DNA of 64,000 nucleotides from an uncultured Bacteroidales bacterium (GTDB lineage Bacteria > Bacteroidota > Bacteroidia > Bacteroidales > Bacteroidaceae), in contig CADCHQ010000003.1 of NCBI GenBank assembly GCA_902801325.1, positions 1 through 64,000 of the forward strand, read 5' to 3'. The stretch's first letter is position 1. The number at the start of each line of letters is the position of its first letter. Below the pieces are notes generated by a model, which worked only from the letters and a program-made list of their open reading frames with translations, ran no database searches and had not been told where the DNA came from. Made by a program: the position numbers and the translations under genes. Positions 42,640-52,114 of the stretch are shown here, piece after piece.

Positions 42640-43944
42640 TTACGCCGGTAAAGATACGAAATCTTTTAATATGTTCTGCATTTTTTCACGAATCTTATCG
42701 TTGCAGAGGTTGCCGATGCTGCCTTCGTGGGTGTGGTGAACGGACTTCGTGGGCTTGTATGTGCCCTGCTGAACCTGCATTCCCACCTGCTTGTAGGCAT
42801 CGCGGAAGGGTACGCCGGAAAGGGCCAGACGATTGACATCCTCTACGGTAAACAGATAGTTGTAGCGCTCGTCGTCGAGAATGTTTTTGTTCACGATGAT
42901 GTGTTGCAACATGAAGTCGGCCATACGCAGGCATTCCTTCAGTTCAGAGAGTGCCGGGAAGGTGATGTCCTTGAGGAGTTGCAGGTCGCGGTGATAGCCG
43001 TGAGGCAGGTTGGAAATGAGCAGACTGACCTCGTTGGACGTGTTCATCAGTCGGTTGCAGCGTCCGCGCATGATTTCAAAGACGTCGGGGTTCTTCTTGT
43101 GAGGCATGATGCTTGAGCCCGTGGTGAAGGCGTCGGGGAAGCGGATGAATCCGTAGTTCTGGCTGTTGAACAGGCAGATGTCCATCGCCAGTTTGCCCAG
43201 TGTGGAAGCGATGGCCCCGATGGCATAGGAAAGCGTCAGTTCAGTCTTTCCGCGACTCATCTGTGCCGCAACGACGTTGTAGTGTAGGTCGGCAAAGTTG
43301 AGCAACTGGGTGGTCATCGTGCGGTTTAAGGGGAAACTCGAACCATAACCTGCGGCCGAACCGAGTGGATTTTGGTTGGCGATAGCATGAGCCGTTGCCA
43401 GCAACCGAGTGTCGTCGGCAAGCGTCTCGGCATAAGCTCCGAACCACAACCCGAAACTGCTGGGCATAGCCACCTGCAGATGGGTGTAACCGGGCATGAG
43501 CACGTCCTTATGCTCGTCACTCAGCAGAAGCAGGCGGTCGAAGAGGTTCTTCACGTCGTCGGCAACCTCACGCAGTTGGGCGCGATAGAAAAGCTTCAGG
43601 TCGACGAGCACCTGATCGTTGCGTGAACGTCCGCTGTGAATCTTCTTGCCGACATCTCCCAGTCGCTGGGTAAGCAGTTGTTCTACTTGCGAATGGACAT
43701 CTTCCACTCCGTCCTCAATTTCAAATTCGCCTCGCTCTATCTCATCGGCTATTTGCTGCAGACCGGAGAGCAGTATCTGGAGTTCTTCGGACGTGAGCAG
43801 ACCGATGGTTTCAAGCATGCGGATGTGTGCCATAGATGCTTCCACGTCGAAGCGTGCAATCTGCATGTCGAGCTGGCGGTCGTTGCCAACGGTGAATTGT
43901 TCTATCCACGAATCTATGTCGTAGCCTTTATCCCAAAGTTTCAT
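42640..43944 (-). CDS. argH: Argininosuccinate lyase
   Basis: 434 residues. The fumarase/lyase signature GSSIMPHKKNPDVFE (about 280-294) and the HSGRSRNDQVLVDL and PGYTHLQVAMPSSF blocks are clear. It splits argininosuccinate to arginine and fumarate, the last step of arginine synthesis. The start codon directly abuts a heptamer array (43945-43986). Confidence 0.96.
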   Translation of the reverse strand: MKLWDKGYDIDSWIEQFTVGNDRQLDMQIARFDVEASMAHIRMLETIGLLTSEELQILLSGLQQIADEIERGEFEIEDGVEDVHSQVEQLLTQRLGDVGKKIHSGRSRNDQVLVDLKLFYRAQLREVADDVKNLFDRLLLLSDEHKDVLMPGYTHLQVAMPSSFGLWFGAYAETLADDTRLLATAHAIANQNPLGSAAGYGSSFPLNRTMTTQLLNFADLHYNVVAAQMSRGKTELTLSYAIGAIASTLGKLAMDICLFNSQNYGFIRFPDAFTTGSSIMPHKKNPDVFEIMRGRCNRLMNTSNEVSLLISNLPHGYHRDLQLLKDITFPALSELKECLRMADFMLQHIIVNKNILDDERYNYLFTVEDVNRLALSGVPFRDAYKQVGMQVQQGTYKPTKSVHHTHEGSIGNLCNDKIREKMQNILKDFVSLPA

Positions 43945-44056
43945 AAGAGTTAAGAATTAAGAATTAAGAGTTATGAGTTAAGAGTTAAGCGCTCGGCATC
44001 TGCGAAGCAGTGACGCTTGCGTAGAGCATCGGAGCAAGAATTAAGAGTTAAAAATT
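43945..44056. repeat. Heptamer arrays around a 49-bp palindromic insert
   Basis: Six units of AAGAGTT/AAGAATT/ATGAGTT (43945-43986) are followed by a 49-base segment (43987-44035, 7 x 7) starting AAGCGCTCGGCATC with a CTGCGAAGCAG hairpin. Then AAGAATT, AAGAGTT, AAAAATT (44036-44056) follow in the same phase. The array touches both the argH start and the argE' stop. Confidence 0.9.
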
Positions 44057-45094
44057 TAAACCCTTTACTAATTCAATATACGTTTCTATCCCTTGCTTTA
44101 TCTCTTCGATTTCCACCCATTCGTCGGCGCTGTGGCTTCGTGCGGAGTCGCCAGGACCAATCTTTATGGAGGGGAAATTCATTTGTGACATATCGCTGGT
44201 GGTGGGCGACACGAAGGTTTCAAGTCCCAGTCGGCGTGCTGCCGTCACGAGCGGATGAGTCTCAGCAATAGCGGAAGCGTGGATGCGTGTGGAACGAGGA
44301 GTCAGTTGGCTCTTTACGGCCTGTTGCAATATTGCCGCCGTTTCCGCATTGGTGTAGGCGTCGGTGGTGCGAACATCGGCAACGAAGCGACATTCGTCGG
44401 GAACCACGTTGTGCTGCGTTCCTGCCTGAATCTGCGTCACGGAAACCTTGATGGGACCTAACAGCGAGGACTCTTTCTCGAACTTGTAGTTCCGCAGCGT
44501 GTTGATGTCGTCAATGGCCAGATAGAGCGCATTCACGCCTTCGTTTCGTGCCGCATGTCCACTCACCCCGTGGGCTATTCCGTCCAAGACCATGAGTCCG
44601 CGTTCACCCAGAGCCACTCGCATGCAAGTGGGTTCGCCCACAATCGCCATATCAATCTTGGGCAACGACGGCAGCAGGTGGCGAATACCATTCTCGCCCG
44701 TCACTTCCTCTTCGGCCGAAAGGGCAAGTATGATGTTGAAGGGGAGTTCTGTCTCGTAAAGCTGGCAGAAGGTGGCAGTAAGACTTACGACCGAGGCGCC
44801 AGCGTCGTTGCTTCCCAAACCATAGATGCGTCCGTTTTCGTGTGTAGGCTTAAACGGGTCTCGCGTGTACGAAGCGCAAGGACGGACGGTGTCGTGATGG
44901 GAGTTGAGCAGCAAGGTGGGTTTCTTGTCGTCGAACTTGGCACAAGCGGCCCACACGTTGTTCTTGTCTCGGTGTACGTCCTGTATGCCTTGCTCTTGCA
45001 GGAAGGAAACCAGAAGGTCGGTCGTCTGGTCTTCTGTGCGCGAGATGGAGGGCGTAGAAATGAGCTTGTCTAATAATGAAATGTATTTGTCCAT
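44048..45094 (-). CDS. argE: M20-family N-acylcitrulline/ornithine deacylase
   Basis: 348 residues. The metal site includes LLLNSHHDTVRPC, GSNDAGASVVS and LSAEEEVTGENGI (Asp/Glu ligands and catalytic Glu-Glu), with the dimerisation insert at about 165-280. In Bacteroidetes the substrate is N-succinylcitrulline (or acetylcitrulline), because the neighbouring transcarbamylase acts on N-succinylornithine. It frees citrulline for argG. Seven bases upstream lies argB. Confidence 0.88.
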   Translation of the reverse strand: MDKYISLLDKLISTPSISRTEDQTTDLLVSFLQEQGIQDVHRDKNNVWAACAKFDDKKPTLLLNSHHDTVRPCASYTRDPFKPTHENGRIYGLGSNDAGASVVSLTATFCQLYETELPFNIILALSAEEEVTGENGIRHLLPSLPKIDMAIVGEPTCMRVALGERGLMVLDGIAHGVSGHAARNEGVNALYLAIDDINTLRNYKFEKESSLLGPIKVSVTQIQAGTQHNVVPDECRFVADVRTTDAYTNAETAAILQQAVKSQLTPRSTRIHASAIAETHPLVTAARRLGLETFVSPTTSDMSQMNFPSIKIGPGDSARSHSADEWVEIEEIKQGIETYIELVKGLNF

Positions 45095-45100
45095 CGGATG

Positions 45101-45880
45101 CTATTTGCTAATCACCGTACCTATATTATTCAACAGATTGTCGGCATGTTTGATGATGACCTCTCCCACTCCACCGTCGATGGCCTTGAGGGCATTCTCC
45201 ACTTTCGGAATCATTCCACCTTGTATTTGTTGCGTGACGCGTAACGTCACGTAACATGTGGGAGTTATTTCTGGAATGACAGAATTCGGATCATCGATAT
45301 TGCTCAGAACTCCGTTCTTCTCCAAGCAGAAGACGAGGCTTGTGCGTCCCAACTTTGAGCAGGCTAATGCGACTCCCGTAGCTACGCTGTCGGCATTGGT
45401 GTTGAGCAGATGTCCTTCGCCGTCATTCGTAATGGCGCAAAATACGGGCGTGATGCCTTGTTGCAGGAGGGAGGCAATGAAGTCGGTATTGATGTCTTCG
45501 GGACAGATGTCCCCCACCCAACCGAAGTCTATGGGTTCTTTCGAGCGCAGATGGGAAGGAATGACATTGCCGTCGGCTCCACACAATCCCAATGCGGGAC
45601 ACGACAGCGCACTCAGGGAGGCAACGATGCGCTTGTTAACCAAACCAGCATAAACCATAGTGACGATGTCGATGGTTTGGTCATCGGTAACCCGACGTCC
45701 GTCAATCATCTTCGTCTCAACACCCAGTTTCTCTGATAAGCGCGAGGCAAGTTTTCCACCACCGTGAATCAGTATCTTGGGATTGGGCAAGGAGGCAAAG
45801 TCGCGAAGGAATGACTGTAATGCCGACTCGTTGTCTATGACATTTCCACCAATCTTTATTATGCTGATTTTCTGCTCCAT
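45101..45880 (-). CDS. argB: N-acetyl(succinyl)glutamate kinase
   Basis: 259 residues. Amino-acid kinase fold with IIKIGGNVIDNE at the N-terminus, ILIHGGGKLASRL (acylglutamate site), DGRRVTDDQTIDIV and VTQQIQGGMIPKVENALKAI (ATP site lysine). It phosphorylates the N-acylglutamate made by the first enzyme of the cluster. Twelve bases separate it from argF'. Confidence 0.94.
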   Translation of the reverse strand: MEQKISIIKIGGNVIDNESALQSFLRDFASLPNPKILIHGGGKLASRLSEKLGVETKMIDGRRVTDDQTIDIVTMVYAGLVNKRIVASLSALSCPALGLCGADGNVIPSHLRSKEPIDFGWVGDICPEDINTDFIASLLQQGITPVFCAITNDGEGHLLNTNADSVATGVALACSKLGRTSLVFCLEKNGVLSNIDDPNSVIPEITPTCYVTLRVTQQIQGGMIPKVENALKAIDGGVGEVIIKHADNLLNNIGTVISK

Positions 45881-45892
45881 ATATATTATTCG

Positions 45893-46858
45893 TTAAACCA
45901 ATTCTTCAAGCATTCTTTTCAACACGACAGTAGCCGAAATCTCTCGGTTTGCTGCTTCTGGAATGACGATGCTGTTGGGACTTTCAATGACGTCGTCGGT
46001 AACGATGAGACCGCGACGAACGGGCAGACAATGCATGAAGCGAGCGTTGTCGGTCCAACTCATGTGCCCGGTATCTACTGTCCATGTGGGGTCGTCGGTC
46101 AGTATCTTTCCGTAATCTTCAGGATTCGTTACGCCCGGACAACTCCAGTTCTTGGCATAGATGAAGTGAGCACCCTCGAAGGCTTTCTTCTGGTCGTATT
46201 CAACGCGAGCGCCTCCTGTAAACTTCGGGTCGAGTTCGTAGCCTTTCGGATGGGTGATGACGAGGTCAACGTCGGCAGCATTCATCCACTCTGCAAACGA
46301 ATTGGGAACGGCCTGAGGAAGTGCGCGGCAATGGGGAGCCCAAGTCAGGACAACCTTCGGACGTGCTGTGGTCTTGTATTCCTCGATGGTGATGAGGTCG
46401 GCAAAGGCTTGCAAGGGATGCACCGTTGCTGTCTCCATAGCCATTACCGGGCGACCGCTATACTGGATAAATTGCTGAACGACGGTCTCTGCATAATCGT
46501 AGTCGCGGTCCTTCAGTCCGGCAAACGAGCGCACGGCAATGATGTCGCAATAGCATCCCATCACGGGGATAGCCTCGAGCAGGTGTTCGCTCTTGTCGCC
46601 ATTCATGATAACGCCGCGTTCTGTCTCCAGTTTCCAAGCTCCTTGATTAACGTCGAGCACGATGACGTTCATGCCCAGGTTCATAGCGGCCTTCTGTGTG
46701 GAAAGTCGGGTGCGGAGCGAGTTGTTGAAGAATATCATCAGGAGCGTCTTGTTGCGTCCCAGTTCCTGATATTTGTAACGGTCGTTCTTTATCTCCCGTG
46801 CTTCGGCCAATGCCTGTGACAAGAGACCTATGTCGGATACGTTGATGAATGATTTCAT
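45893..46858 (-). CDS. argF': N-succinylornithine carbamoyltransferase
   Basis: 321 residues from ATG 46858 (MKSFINVSDIGLLS). The carbamoyl-phosphate motif is FNNSLRTRLSTQ. EAIPVMGCYCD carries the Pro (Pro98) that marks the succinyl-specific form, in place of Glu in acetylornithine carbamoyltransferases. ATVHPLQAFADLITI and FMHCLPVRRG follow. It converts N-succinylornithine and carbamoyl phosphate to N-succinylcitrulline. The sequence closely follows the Bacteroides enzyme as I remember it. A 46-codon region around the Pro is highly conserved. Confidence 0.92.
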   Translation of the reverse strand: MKSFINVSDIGLLSQALAEAREIKNDRYKYQELGRNKTLLMIFFNNSLRTRLSTQKAAMNLGMNVIVLDVNQGAWKLETERGVIMNGDKSEHLLEAIPVMGCYCDIIAVRSFAGLKDRDYDYAETVVQQFIQYSGRPVMAMETATVHPLQAFADLITIEEYKTTARPKVVLTWAPHCRALPQAVPNSFAEWMNAADVDLVITHPKGYELDPKFTGGARVEYDQKKAFEGAHFIYAKNWSCPGVTNPEDYGKILTDDPTWTVDTGHMSWTDNARFMHCLPVRRGLIVTDDVIESPNSIVIPEAANREISATVVLKRMLEELV

Positions 46859-46864
46859 ACTATA

Positions 46865-46969
46865 TTTAATTTTTAATTGAGACTGCGTCTCGAGCCTGCT
46901 CACGCTCGGAATAGCTCAAACGAGTTTGGCTCTTCTCTCGCTCAATCGCAGCCTTCTTAACTCTTAATT
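46865..46969 (+). repeat. 77-bp palindromic element with heptamer flanks
   Basis: TTTAATT x2 (46865-46878), then the 77-base element (46879-46955: GAGACTGCGTCTCG ... AATCGCAGCCTT) with the internal hairpin CAAACGAGTTTG, then CTTAACT and CTTAATT (46956-46969). All segments keep one 7-base phase. It fills the gap between argF' and proA and reaches the proA stop. Confidence 0.9.
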
Positions 46970-48209
46970 ATGGTCTAGTCTGTCCTTCGCCCTCGATGAG
47001 CCATTTGTAGGTGGTGATTTCCTCCAATCCCATGGGACCTCGCGGACCTAATTTCTGTGTTGAGATTCCTATCTCTGCTCCCAGTCCGAATTGTGCTCCG
47101 TCGGTAAACGAAGTAGGAGCATTCCAATAGACGCAGGCTGCATCCACCTCTTGCTGGAAGAGTCGAGCTGCCGATTCGTCCTCAGTAATGATGCATTCGC
47201 TATGTCCCGAACTGTAACATGTGATGTGCTCAAGGGCCTCGTGGATGGAACCGACCACACGAATGGCCATCTTGTAGTCCATAAATTCCGTGCCGAAGGA
47301 GTCGGCTGTTGCATGTTCCAAATAAGGATAATTGTCGCTCAGAGCTTTATATGCGTCTGTGTCGGCATAGAGCGTCACATGCTTCTCAGCCAACTGTTGA
47401 CAGAGTTCGGGCAGGTCGCTTAGTCGTTCGCGGTGAATGATTAGGCAGTCGAGCGCATTGCACACCGAAACTCTTCTTGTCTTAGCATTCAGCACGATGC
47501 ACTTGCCTTTCTCCAACGAGGCTTTCCTGTCGAAGTATGTATTTACAACCCCAGCCCCTGTCTCAATGACGGGGATGCGGGCGGTATCGCGGACAAAGTC
47601 GATAAGCTTGCGTCCACCGCGAGGAATGCAGACGTCGATGTAACCGACAGCTTGCAGCATTTCGGCAGTTGCCTCGTGGGTGGCAGGCAGTAGTTCAACG
47701 GCATGCTCGTCAATGCCATATTCTCGGAGCGTCCGTTTGATGATGTTCACGCCAGCCTCGTTTGAATTCAGGGCATCTTTTCCACCTTTCAGCACACAGG
47801 CGTTTCCGCTTTTAAAACAAAGGGAGAATACGTCGAACGTGACATTGGGTCGGGCCTCGTAGATGATGCCAATTACGCCAAAGGGTACACTCGTGCGGCA
47901 CAGACGGAGTCCGTTTCCGAGCACTCGCTGCTGACTCACTTGTCCCAAAGGTGAAGGTAGATGTGCCACGTTTCGCATGTCGCCAGCTATAGCTTCCAGC
48001 CGACTCTCTGTGAGTTGCAGACGATCGAAGAGCGGACTCGATTTGTCCATTCGAGCCAGGTCTAACTCGTTGGCTTGCAGAATGGTGCCCTTCTCTTTCA
48101 GGATGGTATCAGCCAATGCCTCCAACACCTTGTTGCGCTGTTGGTCGGTAAGACGGGCTATGGCTTTGCTGGCCGCTTTTACTTGTTCGAATTGCTGTAT
48201 CATGAGCAA
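46968..48209 (-). CDS. proA: Glutamate-5-semialdehyde dehydrogenase (gamma-glutamyl phosphate reductase)
   Basis: 413 residues. ALDH-like fold with the catalytic Cys in [13 protein letters not shown] [14 protein letters not shown], and the motifs [33 protein letters not shown] and [17 protein letters not shown]. It reduces gamma-glutamyl phosphate with NADPH. The start overlaps proB by 10 bases. Confidence 0.95.
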   Translation of the reverse strand: MLMIQQFEQVKAASKAIARLTDQQRNKVLEALADTILKEKGTILQANELDLARMDKSSPLFDRLQLTESRLEAIAGDMRNVAHLPSPLGQVSQQRVLGNGLRLCRTSVPFGVIGIIYEARPNVTFDVFSLCFKSGNACVLKGGKDALNSNEAGVNIIKRTLREYGIDEHAVELLPATHEATAEMLQAVGYIDVCIPRGGRKLIDFVRDTARIPVIETGAGVVNTYFDRKASLEKGKCIVLNAKTRRVSVCNALDCLIIHRERLSDLPELCQQLAEKHVTLYADTDAYKALSDNYPYLEHATADSFGTEFMDYKMAIRVVGSIHEALEHITCYSSGHSECIITEDESAARLFQQEVDAACVYWNAPTSFTDGAQFGLGAEIGISTQKLGPRGPMGLEEITTYKWLIEGEGQTRP

Positions 48210-48976
48210 AGGAATTCCGTGTGTGGTACGTTCTGTGGCTCTTGTATGAGTTCGGTAAGCACATTCTCGCGTTTGCCGTTTGCCACCATCACTCGTATGC
48301 CTGCTTGTTGTACACGCTTGGCCGTAATGTATTTCGAATGCATGCCACCTCGTCCGAAGGCGCTTTTCTCTGCCTTGATGTACTGCGACAGGTCGTCGTC
48401 GGGATGTACGAAAGGCAGGAGTTCAGAAGCTGGGTCGTCGGGGTGACCTGTAAATACGCCGTCGATATTAGAAAGGAGGACAAGGACGTCGGCCTGCATC
48501 ATCTCGGCGATGAGTCCCGAAAGTTCATCGTTATCGGTAAACATGAGTTCGGTGATGCTGACGGTGTCGTTCTCGTTAACGATAGGCACTACCCCATTGC
48601 TGAGCATGACGGTCATGCAGGAGCGTTGATTGTCGTACTGTTCGCCTGGGAGGAAGTTTTCCTTCATCGTCAGCACTTGTCCTACATGTAGGTTGTGTTC
48701 GCGGAAGAGATCGTAGTAAAGTCCGATGAGTTTCACCTGTCCGAGGGCAGAGAAGAGTTGGCGCTGTTCAACGGAGTCGAGGGCGTGGTCCACCTTCAGT
48801 TCGCTACGTCCGCAAGCTACTGCTCCGGAGGAGACGACGATAACCTCGTGACCTTGTCGGCGAAGGCTTGCTACCTGATCTACTAAAGCCGAAACACGTG
48901 TGACGTCGAGACTGCCATCGTCACGCGTCAGCACGTTGCTACCGATTTTTACGACCACTCTCTGCTGTTTCATCAC
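48200..48976 (-). CDS. proB: Glutamate 5-kinase, PUA-less form
   Basis: 258 residues: amino-acid kinase domain only ([57 protein letters not shown]). The C-terminal PUA domain of the E. coli enzyme is absent. It makes gamma-glutamyl phosphate for proA. It overlaps proC (4 bases) and proA (10 bases). Confidence 0.95.
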   Translation of the reverse strand: MMKQQRVVVKIGSNVLTRDDGSLDVTRVSALVDQVASLRRQGHEVIVVSSGAVACGRSELKVDHALDSVEQRQLFSALGQVKLIGLYYDLFREHNLHVGQVLTMKENFLPGEQYDNQRSCMTVMLSNGVVPIVNENDTVSITELMFTDNDELSGLIAEMMQADVLVLLSNIDGVFTGHPDDPASELLPFVHPDDDLSQYIKAEKSAFGRGGMHSKYITAKRVQQAGIRVMVANGKRENVLTELIQEPQNVPHTEFLCS

Positions 48977-49725
48977 ATGCTAGCTTTAAGTCCGCGTATG
49001 ATGGCCGAGGTGAATCCTGCGTGTTCCATCTCGTTGAGTCCTTTAATGGAGAGTCCGCCAGGTGTGGCAACTTGGTCGACGAACTGTTCGGGGTGCAGTC
49101 CAGTCTCTTCCAGCAGTCTCACGGCTCCCATCATGGTTTGCATGATGATGCGCTGGGCATCGGGCGCGCGGAATCCCATTTCCACACCGCCTTCCGTTAC
49201 GGCTCTCACGTAACGCATAACGTATGCTATGCCACACGATCCCAGAGCGGTACCGGCGGGCAGAACGTTTTCCTTGCAAAGAATAGTGAGTCCGATAGCA
49301 TCGAAGAGGTCTTTTATGCGAGCGTGGCGTTCGTTACGAACTTCGACGAGGAAGGTCATTGACGTGAGCAACGAAGCTGCAATGTTTGGGATGGCCAACC
49401 AGAGATCGGCATCGGGAGCTATCCAACCTAAAAGTTGTTCCGACGTGATGCCAGCAGCCAGGGAGACAACGGTCTTCCCTTTAAGGTCGAGGCTGGTGAC
49501 TACTTGTTCCACCAACCAAGGTTTTACGGCGATAATCACCACATCGGCTTCGTCGGCAGCAGCCTGGTTGTCGGTGGTCACGCTAGCACCCATGCGGGCA
49601 AAGCGTTGCAGTTTAGAGGCTGTGGGATTGCTCAGTGTGACGTGTCCGAAATCGGCTTTCAAGAGTCCTTCGGCCACAGCACCGCCTATGGCACCTGCTC
49701 CTATGATGGCTATATTCATGTTCAT
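48973..49725 (-). CDS. proC: Pyrroline-5-carboxylate reductase
   Basis: 250 residues. Rossmann start IAIIGAGAIGGAVAEGLL, VIIAVKPWLVEQV, and the C-terminal signature QVATPGGLSIKGLNEMEHAG (P5C reductase block). It reduces pyrroline-5-carboxylate to proline. ATGA overlap with proB. Confidence 0.95.
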   Translation of the reverse strand: MNMNIAIIGAGAIGGAVAEGLLKADFGHVTLSNPTASKLQRFARMGASVTTDNQAAADEADVVIIAVKPWLVEQVVTSLDLKGKTVVSLAAGITSEQLLGWIAPDADLWLAIPNIAASLLTSMTFLVEVRNERHARIKDLFDAIGLTILCKENVLPAGTALGSCGIAYVMRYVRAVTEGGVEMGFRAPDAQRIIMQTMMGAVRLLEETGLHPEQFVDQVATPGGLSIKGLNEMEHAGFTSAIIRGLKASM

Positions 49726-49746
49726 GTGTCGTATGTTTCTATATTA

Positions 49747-50883
49747 TTATTGGAGTACTGTTGCCAGACATTGGACAAACAAGTCGGCCTGCTGCTTGCT
49801 CAGTGTGAGTGGGGGTAGCAGACGCAGTGTGTGCTGGCCAGAACATCCTGTAAAGACGTGTTGTTCGTAGATGAGTTTTTCGCGAACGGGCTTCTGCGGA
49901 ATGTCGAGTTCGATGCCTATCATCAGTCCGCGTCCACGAACCTCCAGAATGTGAGGATTGTTGAGCGAACGGATTTGTTGCATCAGATAGTCACCCACCT
50001 CACGGGCATTATCGACCAGATGTTCCGATTCCATGATGTCGAGCACGGCCAGAGCTGCCGAACAGGCCAGATGATTGCCTCCAAAAGTCGTTCCCAACTG
50101 ACCAAAGACGGGCTTGAAGTGTGGAGCAATGAGCACAGCGCCCATAGGAAACCCATTAGCTATGCCCTTGGCCATGGTAATGAGGTCGGGACGAATACCC
50201 AGATGCTGATGGGCAAAGAACTTGCCACTGCGTCCGTAGCCGCACTGTATCTCGTCGCACACAAGCACTGTGCCATAGCGCTGACAGAGAACTTGCAGTT
50301 GCTGAGCAAAATCGGCTTCTACTAGTCGGATTCCACCTACACCCTGAATGCATTCGAGCATGACGGCAGCCACATCGCCCTTTTCCAGTTCGCGTTGCCA
50401 AGCATCGATGTCGTTCATGGGCAGGTAAGTGACGTGTCCGTTGCGGTTGACGGGTGCTTGTATGGCTGGGTTGTCGGTGGCCTCTACAGCCAGAGATGTG
50501 CGCCCGTGGAAGGCTTTCTCGAAGGCCAGAATGCGTGAGCGTCCGGTGTGGAACGATGCCAGTTTCAGGGCGTTCTCGTTAGCTTCTGCACCACTGTTGA
50601 TGAGGAACAGACTGTAGTCGTCGTAACCCGAGAAGGCACAGAGACGGCGCGCCAGTTCCTGTTGCAAGGGATTGATGACGCTGTTGGAATAGAAACCCAG
50701 CTGAGCAGCTTGCTTTGTAAGTGTTTCGACATAGTGGGGATGGCAGTGTCCGACGCTGATGACGGCATGACCGCCATAGAGGTCGAGGTACTGCTGGCCT
50801 TTGTCATCCCAAACGTGGCAACCTTGTCCGCGTGTGATGGTGATGTCGAAAAGGGGATATACGTTGTATAGTTGAGAGTTCAC
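49747..50883 (-). CDS. argD: N-acyl-ornithine aminotransferase (class III, PLP)
   Basis: 378 residues. PLP-binding INSGAEANENALKLA, VCDEIQCGYGRSG, the PLP lysine in ITMAKGIANGFPMGA, and TTFGGNHLACSAAL. The start appears to be GTG (50881-50883); no ATG is near. The upstream DNA and the first codons (NSQLYN) both consist of CAACTAT/AACTCTC-type heptamers, so the array may have rebuilt the 5' end. It converts N-acylglutamate semialdehyde to N-acylornithine. Confidence 0.92.
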   Translation of the reverse strand: MNSQLYNVYPLFDITITRGQGCHVWDDKGQQYLDLYGGHAVISVGHCHPHYVETLTKQAAQLGFYSNSVINPLQQELARRLCAFSGYDDYSLFLINSGAEANENALKLASFHTGRSRILAFEKAFHGRTSLAVEATDNPAIQAPVNRNGHVTYLPMNDIDAWQRELEKGDVAAVMLECIQGVGGIRLVEADFAQQLQVLCQRYGTVLVCDEIQCGYGRSGKFFAHQHLGIRPDLITMAKGIANGFPMGAVLIAPHFKPVFGQLGTTFGGNHLACSAALAVLDIMESEHLVDNAREVGDYLMQQIRSLNNPHILEVRGRGLMIGIELDIPQKPVREKLIYEQHVFTGCSGQHTLRLLPPLTLSKQQADLFVQCLATVLQ

Positions 50884-50887
50884 TTTT

Positions 50888-51055
50888 GGGAGTTGATAGT
50901 TGGGAGTTGATAGTTGAAAGTTGATAGTTCAATAGTCAATGTTCAATGTTGAGACTTTGTCTCTAGTCTGCTCACGCTCGGCATAATCGAAGTAAACTTC
51001 ATTCTGCCCTCGCTCAATCGCAGCCTTCAATGCTCAATGTTCAATGCTCAATGTT
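50888..51055 (+). repeat. Heptamer arrays flanking a 77-bp palindromic element
   Basis: Nine 7-base units (GGGAGTT, GATAGTT, GAAAGTT, CAATAGT, CAATGTT; 50888-50950) are followed by the 77-base element (50951-51027, hairpin GAAGTAAACTTC), then CAATGCT/CAATGTT x4 (51028-51055). The 7-base phase is unbroken across all 168 bases. It fills the gap between argD and the argC stop. Confidence 0.95.
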
Positions 51056-52018
51056 TTAAAATGCGCTGGCTTTCAGGTGCAGTCCGGTGTCTTCGGGCAG
51101 GTGGAACATGAGGTTCATGTTTTCAACGGCTTGTCCCACAGCACCCTTCAGCAGGTTGTCGATGACGGAGGTTACGAGGATCTTCCCTTCGAAGACGTCG
51201 ATGTGCAGGAGACACTTGTTGGTGCCAACGACTTGCTTGAGGTCAATGGGTTGGTCACTGACGTGGGTGAAGGGCGATGATGCGTAGAACTGCTTGTAGA
51301 CATCGATGATGGTCTCGTCCAGTTCCCGGTTTTTAATGACGGCTGTGCAGAAGATGCCACGTGCGAAATTTCCTCGGTAAGGAATGAAATCGATGTCGGG
51401 CAGACTGGGTTGCATCGAGCTCAGCGTGCGGCGTATTTCGGCCAGGTGCTGGTGCTGGAAGGGTTTGTAGATGCTCAAGTTGTCGACGCGCCACGAGAAG
51501 TGTGTGGTGGCCGATGGTTTCACTCCAGCTCCCGTGCTACCGGTGATGGCGTTGACGGAAATGTCGTTTGTGAGCAGTCTTCTTAATGCAGCAGGCAGCA
51601 GGGCCAGTTGTATGGCGGTAGCAAAGCAACCTGGGTTGGCCACGAGTTGGGCCTTCGTGATGCGATTGCGTTGCCATTCGGGCAGACCATAGACATAGCC
51701 TTCGCTTTCGTCACGGAAATCTTGTGCCAAGTCGATAACGCGCAGGGAAGCGGGGCGTTCGTGTTCGCTCCAGAATTGCGTGCTCTGCCCGTGTCCCTGA
51801 CACAGAAACAGGAGATCGATATGGGTTAGGTTAGGTAACTCACCTATAAATTTGAGGTCGGTTTCGCCAACGAGTCCGCTGTGAACTTCGCTAATGGGGC
51901 GACCGGCCTGACTGTTGCTGACCACCCACTCTATCTGAGCCTGCGGATGATTGACAAGCAACCTGATGAGTTCGCCTGCCGTGTATCCTGCTCCACCGTA
52001 AATGCCGATTTTGATCAT
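51056..52018 (-). CDS. argC: N-acetyl(succinyl)-gamma-glutamyl-phosphate reductase
   Basis: 320 residues from ATG 52018 (MIKIGIYGGAGYTAGELIRL). The catalytic Cys is in VANPGCFATAIQLALLP; HFSWRVDN and PYRGNFARGIFCTAV follow. It reduces the product of argB to the semialdehyde. A longer in-frame start upstream falls in repeat DNA and is rejected. Confidence 0.95.
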   Translation of the reverse strand: MIKIGIYGGAGYTAGELIRLLVNHPQAQIEWVVSNSQAGRPISEVHSGLVGETDLKFIGELPNLTHIDLLFLCQGHGQSTQFWSEHERPASLRVIDLAQDFRDESEGYVYGLPEWQRNRITKAQLVANPGCFATAIQLALLPAALRRLLTNDISVNAITGSTGAGVKPSATTHFSWRVDNLSIYKPFQHQHLAEIRRTLSSMQPSLPDIDFIPYRGNFARGIFCTAVIKNRELDETIIDVYKQFYASSPFTHVSDQPIDLKQVVGTNKCLLHIDVFEGKILVTSVIDNLLKGAVGQAVENMNLMFHLPEDTGLHLKASAF

Positions 52019-52027
52019 AATACCTTG

Positions 52028-52112
52028 TTTCCCCAAACGGACCCTTTCCAAACCTTTCCCTTAAAGGGCAAGGCTATTTCTCTCCCTTTAAGGGAGAGAC
52101 AGAGTGGGTCCT
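52028..52112. repeat. Cloverleaf-like hairpin repeat between argG and argC
   Basis: Two hairpins (CCCTTAAAGGG and CTCTCCCTTTAAGGGAGAG) are enclosed by GGACCC/GGGTCC. On the + strand a T-run follows the closing arm. It lies directly after the argG stop and is a C-rich hairpin family member. Confidence 0.6.
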
Positions 52113-52114
52113 TT

